A stretch of DNA of 39,257 nt from Lactobacillus kalixensis DSM 16043. GTDB taxonomy: Bacteria > Bacillota > Bacilli > Lactobacillales > Lactobacillaceae. The DNA lies in the NCBI RefSeq assembly GCF_001434335.1, contig NZ_AZFM01000018.1, positions 1 through 39,257 on the forward strand, written 5' to 3'. This document shows, one piece after another, positions 36,087 to 39,257 of the stretch (within the stretch, counting starts at the first letter, position 1; every line of letters starts with the position of its first letter). Below the pieces are notes generated by a model, which was not told where the DNA came from, ran no database searches, and saw only the letters and a program-made list of their open reading frames with translations. A program made the position numbers and the translations under genes.

Positions 36087-36129
36087 GTATTATTTCTAGT
36101 AACATACCGATATTAGAATAATTTCTGAA

Positions 36130-36165
36130 GCGAGCTGTAGCCTGTTAGGCTATGGTTCGTTTTTT
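36130..36165 (+). terminator. Terminator inside the oppA leader
   Basis: A continuous 14-bp stem (36130-36143 with 36147-36160, several G-U pairs) has a three-base loop and is followed by five T, then GTTTT. It stands 27 bases before the oppA ATG. Confidence 0.85.
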
Positions 36166-36191
36166 GTTTTGAAAAGAAAGAGGAGAAAAAT

Positions 36192-37838
36192 ATGAAATTC
36201 AAAACAATTGCTGCAAGTATAATTACTGTTTCTGCTGCTTTGGTACTTGCTGCTTGCGGCAACAACTCTGGACCTTCCAGTAGTTCAAGTAGTGACAATA
36301 AGACACTTAATTTAAGTGCTACTGCAGCACTTGATACAATTGATATTAGTAAATCAACTGGTTACGGCCAAACGGGTAACGTTTTTGAAAGTTTTTATCG
36401 TTTGGGTAAAAACGGTAAGCCTGCTGCCGGTTTAGCTAAATCCGGTCAAGTTTCAAAAGATTGTAAAACATGGACTTTTAAGCTGAGAAATGCCAAGTGG
36501 TCCAACGGTGACCCTATTACCGCAGAAGATTTTGTTTACTCATGGCGTCGTAGTTTAAATCCAAAGACTGCTTCACCATATTCATACTTGTTTAGTGGTG
36601 TGAAAAATGCTGATGAAATTGCAGCTGGAAAGATGAGTCCAAATAAACTTGGAATTAGTGCACCTGATAAAAGTACTGTAGTTGTTAAATTAGATCGTCC
36701 AATTGCTTACTTCAAAGTTTTGATGGCTTATCCATTATTTGGACCACAAAATGAACGAGTAGTTAAGAAATATGGTAAAAAATATGCAACTAAGTCTGAA
36801 TATCAAGTTTATTCAGGTCCATTTAAGATTAAGAACTGGAACGGCACTGGTGATACCTGGTCATTTGTAAAGAATAATAATTACTGGGACAAAAAGGTGG
36901 TTAAATTAAACAAAATTAACTATCAAGTTGTTAAGTCTACAAATACTGGCTATCAAATGTACCAACAAGGAAAACTCGATTTGACCCCACTTTCAAGTGA
37001 ACAAGTAAAAAACTTGAAAAGCAACAAGGACTTTACAACTTATCCTTATTCATTAGTTCGTTACATAATGTATAACTTCAATGATAAGAATTCAATTAAT
37101 CGTAAAGCCTTGAGAAATCGAAATATCCGTTTAGCTTTATCATTATCAATCGATCGTGATGTCTTAACTAAGAAGGTATTAGGTAATGGTTCTACTAAAC
37201 CAACTGGATTTGTAGCAAGTGAATTAGCAAATGATTCTAAGACTGGTGAAGATTTTGCTAAACAACAAGCTGTTAAAAACACTACTGTCTACAATTTAGC
37301 GTTAGCTAAGAAGTATTGGAAGACTGGTTTAAAGGAAATTGGTCAAAAGTCATTAACATTTAATGTCTTAGCATCAAATGATGATTCAGATAGTGATCAA
37401 TTGAGCCAATACCTCCAATCACAATGGACTAAGGAATTGAAGGGAATTAAGATAAATATTGATAATATTCCTGGAAAATCAGAAAATAGTCGTGCTCAAA
37501 ATGGTGATTTTGACATTCTGTTATCTCACTGGGGTGGAGATTTTAATGATCCAATGACTTTCATGCAAATTCCTATGAAGAACACCTCTTATAACTATGG
37601 TAAATGGAATAATGCAGAGTATAATGCATTAGTTAACCGTGCATCTAATCAAGATGCAAATGATGTTAATAAGCGTTGGAATGATTTAGTTAAAGCAGCC
37701 AGAATTGTAAATTCAGAACAAGCAATCACGCCACTTTACCAACAAACTACTGCATTTTTACAAAAGGCAAGAGTACACGGGTTAATTCATAACACCGCTG
37801 GTACGCAATGGAGCTATAAGTATGCTTACTTAAAATAA
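36192..37838 (+). CDS. Oligopeptide ABC transporter substrate-binding lipoprotein (OppA-like)
   Basis: The 548-residue extracellular lipoprotein captures peptides for uptake. The signal peptide ends LAAC (Cys21), then a Ser-rich linker. The SBP_bac_5 domain has the expected blocks: GNVFESFYRLGKNGKPAAGLA, WSNGDPITAEDFVYSWRRSL (about residues 97-116), SGPFKIKNWNG and a C-terminal LSHWGGDFNDPMTF. AAAGAGGAG precedes the ATG. No permease or ATPase genes adjoin it, so it must supply an Opp system encoded elsewhere. It has its own promoter, leader and terminator. Peptide selectivity cannot be read; a cysteine-supplying role would fit the leader. Confidence 0.92.
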   Translation: MKFKTIAASIITVSAALVLAACGNNSGPSSSSSSDNKTLNLSATAALDTIDISKSTGYGQTGNVFESFYRLGKNGKPAAGLAKSGQVSKDCKTWTFKLRNAKWSNGDPITAEDFVYSWRRSLNPKTASPYSYLFSGVKNADEIAAGKMSPNKLGISAPDKSTVVVKLDRPIAYFKVLMAYPLFGPQNERVVKKYGKKYATKSEYQVYSGPFKIKNWNGTGDTWSFVKNNNYWDKKVVKLNKINYQVVKSTNTGYQMYQQGKLDLTPLSSEQVKNLKSNKDFTTYPYSLVRYIMYNFNDKNSINRKALRNRNIRLALSLSIDRDVLTKKVLGNGSTKPTGFVASELANDSKTGEDFAKQQAVKNTTVYNLALAKKYWKTGLKEIGQKSLTFNVLASNDDSDSDQLSQYLQSQWTKELKGIKINIDNIPGKSENSRAQNGDFDILLSHWGGDFNDPMTFMQIPMKNTSYNYGKWNNAEYNALVNRASNQDANDVNKRWNDLVKAARIVNSEQAITPLYQQTTAFLQKARVHGLIHNTAGTQWSYKYAYLK

Positions 37839-37841
37839 ATA

Positions 37842-37880
37842 AAAAATCCGTTGAGATACAAGTTCTCAACGGATTTTTTA
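37842..37880 (+). terminator. Terminator of oppA
   Basis: The perfect stem AAAAATCCGTTGAGA / TCTCAACGGATTTTT with a short loop and T-run follows the stop codon directly. Confidence 0.9.
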
Positions 37881-37905
37881 TTGTAAACTCGAGGCTGAGT
37901 TTTAA

Positions 37906-38025
37906 TATATCAAAGCAGACTTACTGGTAGCAGTTGTTCAAAATGGATTAAATATTGTTGGTTTAAATTCATCGTTAGAAGGATTTTGGCTTTCAATAAT
38001 TCTAATTGAAGAAAAATTTAAGTAG
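37906..38025 (+). pseudogene. Possible remnant: C-terminus of a sugar ABC permease (RbsC-like)
   Basis: A 39-codon open stretch without a start codon lies between stops at 37903 and 38023. Its translation contains VVQNGLNIVGLNSSLEGFW, which resembles the C-terminal NGLNLLGVSS segment of ribose-type permeases. No other part of such a gene is present and there is no ribosome-binding site. Inverted 9-mers GACTTACTG (37918-37926) and CAGTAAGTC (38028-38036) bracket it. This is a weak call from a short match. Otherwise this 318-bp gap holds only two terminators and another 9-bp inverted repeat (38049-38057 with 38109-38117). Confidence 0.3.
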
Positions 38026-38098
38026 CTCAGTAAGTCCACTTTTAATTGTAGTCCCATTATCTAGAGATTCAAATTAAACATACTTTTTTGCAAATAAA

Positions 38099-38133
38099 AA
38101 ACTCAAGTATGGGACTAAATCATACTTGAGTTT
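38099..38133. terminator. Terminator of the SEC10/PgrA gene
   Basis: AAACTCAAGTAT (38099-38110) pairs with ATACTTGAGTTT (38122-38133). On the minus strand it is followed by T-runs, placing it at the end of the surface-protein transcript. Confidence 0.85.
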
Positions 38134-38156
38134 AGATTAGGAAACTTTAATAAATT

Positions 38157-39023
38157 TTAGTGATTGAATTTCTTGTAGTTCAAGATGTAACGTGGAGCAA
38201 CACCAATCATATGTACTGAAATTCTTCTGTTATCTAAGCTACTAAAACTTACAGCGAAGTATTTAGTAGGAGCATCAAAGCCTTTGCGGTATGAGCGAAG
38301 ACCTAAAAGGTCACCAGCGTGTTCCCATTCAAAGTATCTTGATGCATCATTATAATCATTACCTGAGAAACCGCCAAACAACATTTGTTTAATATTAAAG
38401 TAAATTTGTTCCTTTAATACCTTCATAGAACGCTTGTTAGAACTCCATTCTGAGGTAATAGGTAAGCCAGCTTCATCTTCGTAAACTTGACCAGCTGTGT
38501 AGTTTAAGCCACAAGCCTTAGCTGCACGCTTAATGCCTGCAACATCGTGATCTGAATCCCAGCAAGAAGCTCCATCTTTGTTATAGTTGATGGCAACTTG
38601 ATCAGCAAACTTAAGTGCTGATTTGCTGTAAGTCCATGGTCTTTTACCCATTTGAGCACGCGCAGAATTAATAACGCTTAAAGCATATTTACTAATTTCA
38701 TCTTTGTCAGATTCGCTTAAGTTGGTAACAGTAACAACTCTATCATCTGAAGAATCATTATCACTAAAATTATTTGTTTTCATTCCAATCATGGAACCAC
38801 GCACCAAAGCCTTTTTTGCTTTGCTACTTAATTTACCATTGTTGGCTTTCAAGATATTTGCTTTTGTATAGCCTGATGATTTTGGAAGCGTAATGCTTGT
38901 TGTAGCTGCTGAAGCAACTTCAGTAATTGAAATATTGGCAACTTCATTAACAGTTGCAACACCGCCAAGTGCTAATGCAGCAGAAGCACTAATCATTGAA
39001 ACTAAACGTAAACTCTTTCTCAT
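38157..39023 (-). CDS. Secreted SEC10/PgrA surface-exclusion-domain protein
   Basis: The 288-residue exported protein has a signal peptide (basic MRKSLR, hydrophobic core, cleavage near VASAA, about residue 40). A SEC10/PgrA domain follows (about residues 100-265: ISKYALSVINSARAQMGKRPW, ADQVAINYNKDG, SDHDVAGIKRAAKACGLN, EWEHAGDLLG), related to CAP-type extracellular domains. No LPxTG anchor, repeat or membrane tail is visible, so it is either released or bound non-covalently. Many lactobacilli have several paralogues of uncertain function, unlike the plasmid surface-exclusion role that gave the domain its name. The ribosome-binding site GGGGATTAGG stands before the ATG. Confidence 0.85.
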   Translation of the reverse strand: MRKSLRLVSMISASAALALGGVATVNEVANISITEVASAATTSITLPKSSGYTKANILKANNGKLSSKAKKALVRGSMIGMKTNNFSDNDSSDDRVVTVTNLSESDKDEISKYALSVINSARAQMGKRPWTYSKSALKFADQVAINYNKDGASCWDSDHDVAGIKRAAKACGLNYTAGQVYEDEAGLPITSEWSSNKRSMKVLKEQIYFNIKQMLFGGFSGNDYNDASRYFEWEHAGDLLGLRSYRKGFDAPTKYFAVSFSSLDNRRISVHMIGVAPRYILNYKKFNH

Positions 39024-39074
39024 TTTCCTAATCCCCTAATTGAAAATACATTAAACTCAATTGCTCTTTAACAG

Positions 39075-39137
39075 AAGTAGTCAATTTCTGTTATTGCAAT
39101 TTATCATTTCAAAGTAGTCAATTTTAAAATGATAAAT
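39075..39137. repeat. Direct and inverted repeats upstream of the SEC10/PgrA gene
   Basis: AAGTAGTCAATTT occurs at 39075-39087 and 39112-39124, 37 bases apart. The second copy lies inside an inverted repeat ATTTATCATTT / AAATGATAAAT (39099-39109 with 39127-39137). On the minus strand each copy reads TTGACT, a -35 box, but no clear -10 follows. The final 120 bases of the window hold no feature that I can support. Confidence 0.5.
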
Positions 39138-39257
39138 CTTAGTCCTTAAGTCTCTTCACATAGTATGTTACCAGTTTAAAAATATGCCGCTACAGGGGAA
39201 GTGGTAAGTGTCAATATTTTTGCGGTAGGTTATAAACCATTAGTCTAACCTTAATTC

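Larger units (their letters stand above)
35961..36165 (+). ncRNA. oppA leader: candidate cysteine-codon attenuator
   Basis: From the inferred start the RNA holds a 31-codon frame, a hairpin (36089-36101 with 36111-36122) and a terminator (36130-36165). Segment GCCTAAC (36059-36065), inside the frame and 15 bases after its last Cys codon, is complementary to GTTAGGC (36144-36150) in the terminator's loop and 3' arm. A ribosome paused on the Cys codons would leave that segment free and could open the terminator. A ribosome moving to the stop would cover it. The mechanism is inference from the pairing pattern. Confidence 0.6.

Noticed and set aside
37906-38025. Insertion-sequence remnant
   Set aside because: No transposase motif and no target duplication are visible; the flanking 9-mers alone are insufficient.

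Overview
The window is AT-rich, densely coded DNA from a low-GC Gram-positive fermenter. The gene families and the ribosome-binding sites point to Lactobacillus, most likely the acidophilus/gasseri/johnsonii clade. The evidence is a SEC10/PgrA-type surface protein, an ECF-transporter S component, an orphan ferrochelatase, a T-box-controlled BrnQ, a trehalose PTS operon and a CcpA-type cre site. The species call is an inference. I saw no phage, insertion sequence, CRISPR array, tRNA or rRNA.

Layout. 1-2.3 kb: the end of an unidentified gene, then a minus-strand hemH-mntH pair (iron/porphyrin and manganese). 2.5-5.4 kb: a LOG-family nucleosidase, a small membrane protein, an alpha/beta hydrolase and a PF06541 membrane protein. 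5.4-7.6 kb: a MATE exporter and a broken matrixin-type protease. 7.6-11.2 kb: an Rrf2-family regulator divergent from a four-gene osmoprotectant ABC operon. 11.3-15.2 kb: PEP synthase, a hexapeptide acetyltransferase and two small envelope proteins. 15.3-19.9 kb: trehalose locus treB / treR-treC around a perfect 38-bp palindrome. 20.7-27.7 kb: a polyphosphate operon (oxidoreductase, degenerate Ppx, PPK1, DUF2252 kinase-like protein, Ppx). 27.8-29.6 kb: pyridoxal kinase, ECF S component and a GNAT. 29.7-32.3 kb: a lipoprotein and brnQ behind a T-box. 32.4-37.8 kb: a heterodimeric ABC exporter and an orphan OppA, each behind a structured leader. 37.9-39 kb: a gene remnant and a SEC10/PgrA surface protein.

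Most interesting. (1) The oppA leader has a strong promoter, a 31-codon reading frame with a Cys-Cys-Cys-Thr-Arg-Cys run, and a 14-bp terminator whose 3' arm can pair instead with the end of that reading frame. This has the form of cysteine-codon attenuation. (2) The exporter leader 3.5 kb upstream has a Leu-rich eight-codon reading frame, two terminator-like hairpins and competing pairings. (3) The polyphosphate operon encodes a kinase-like DUF2252 protein and a Ppx homologue that has lost its active-site motifs, which suggests a regulatory or unknown branch of polyP metabolism. Functions come from recognised motifs only; no database search was possible.
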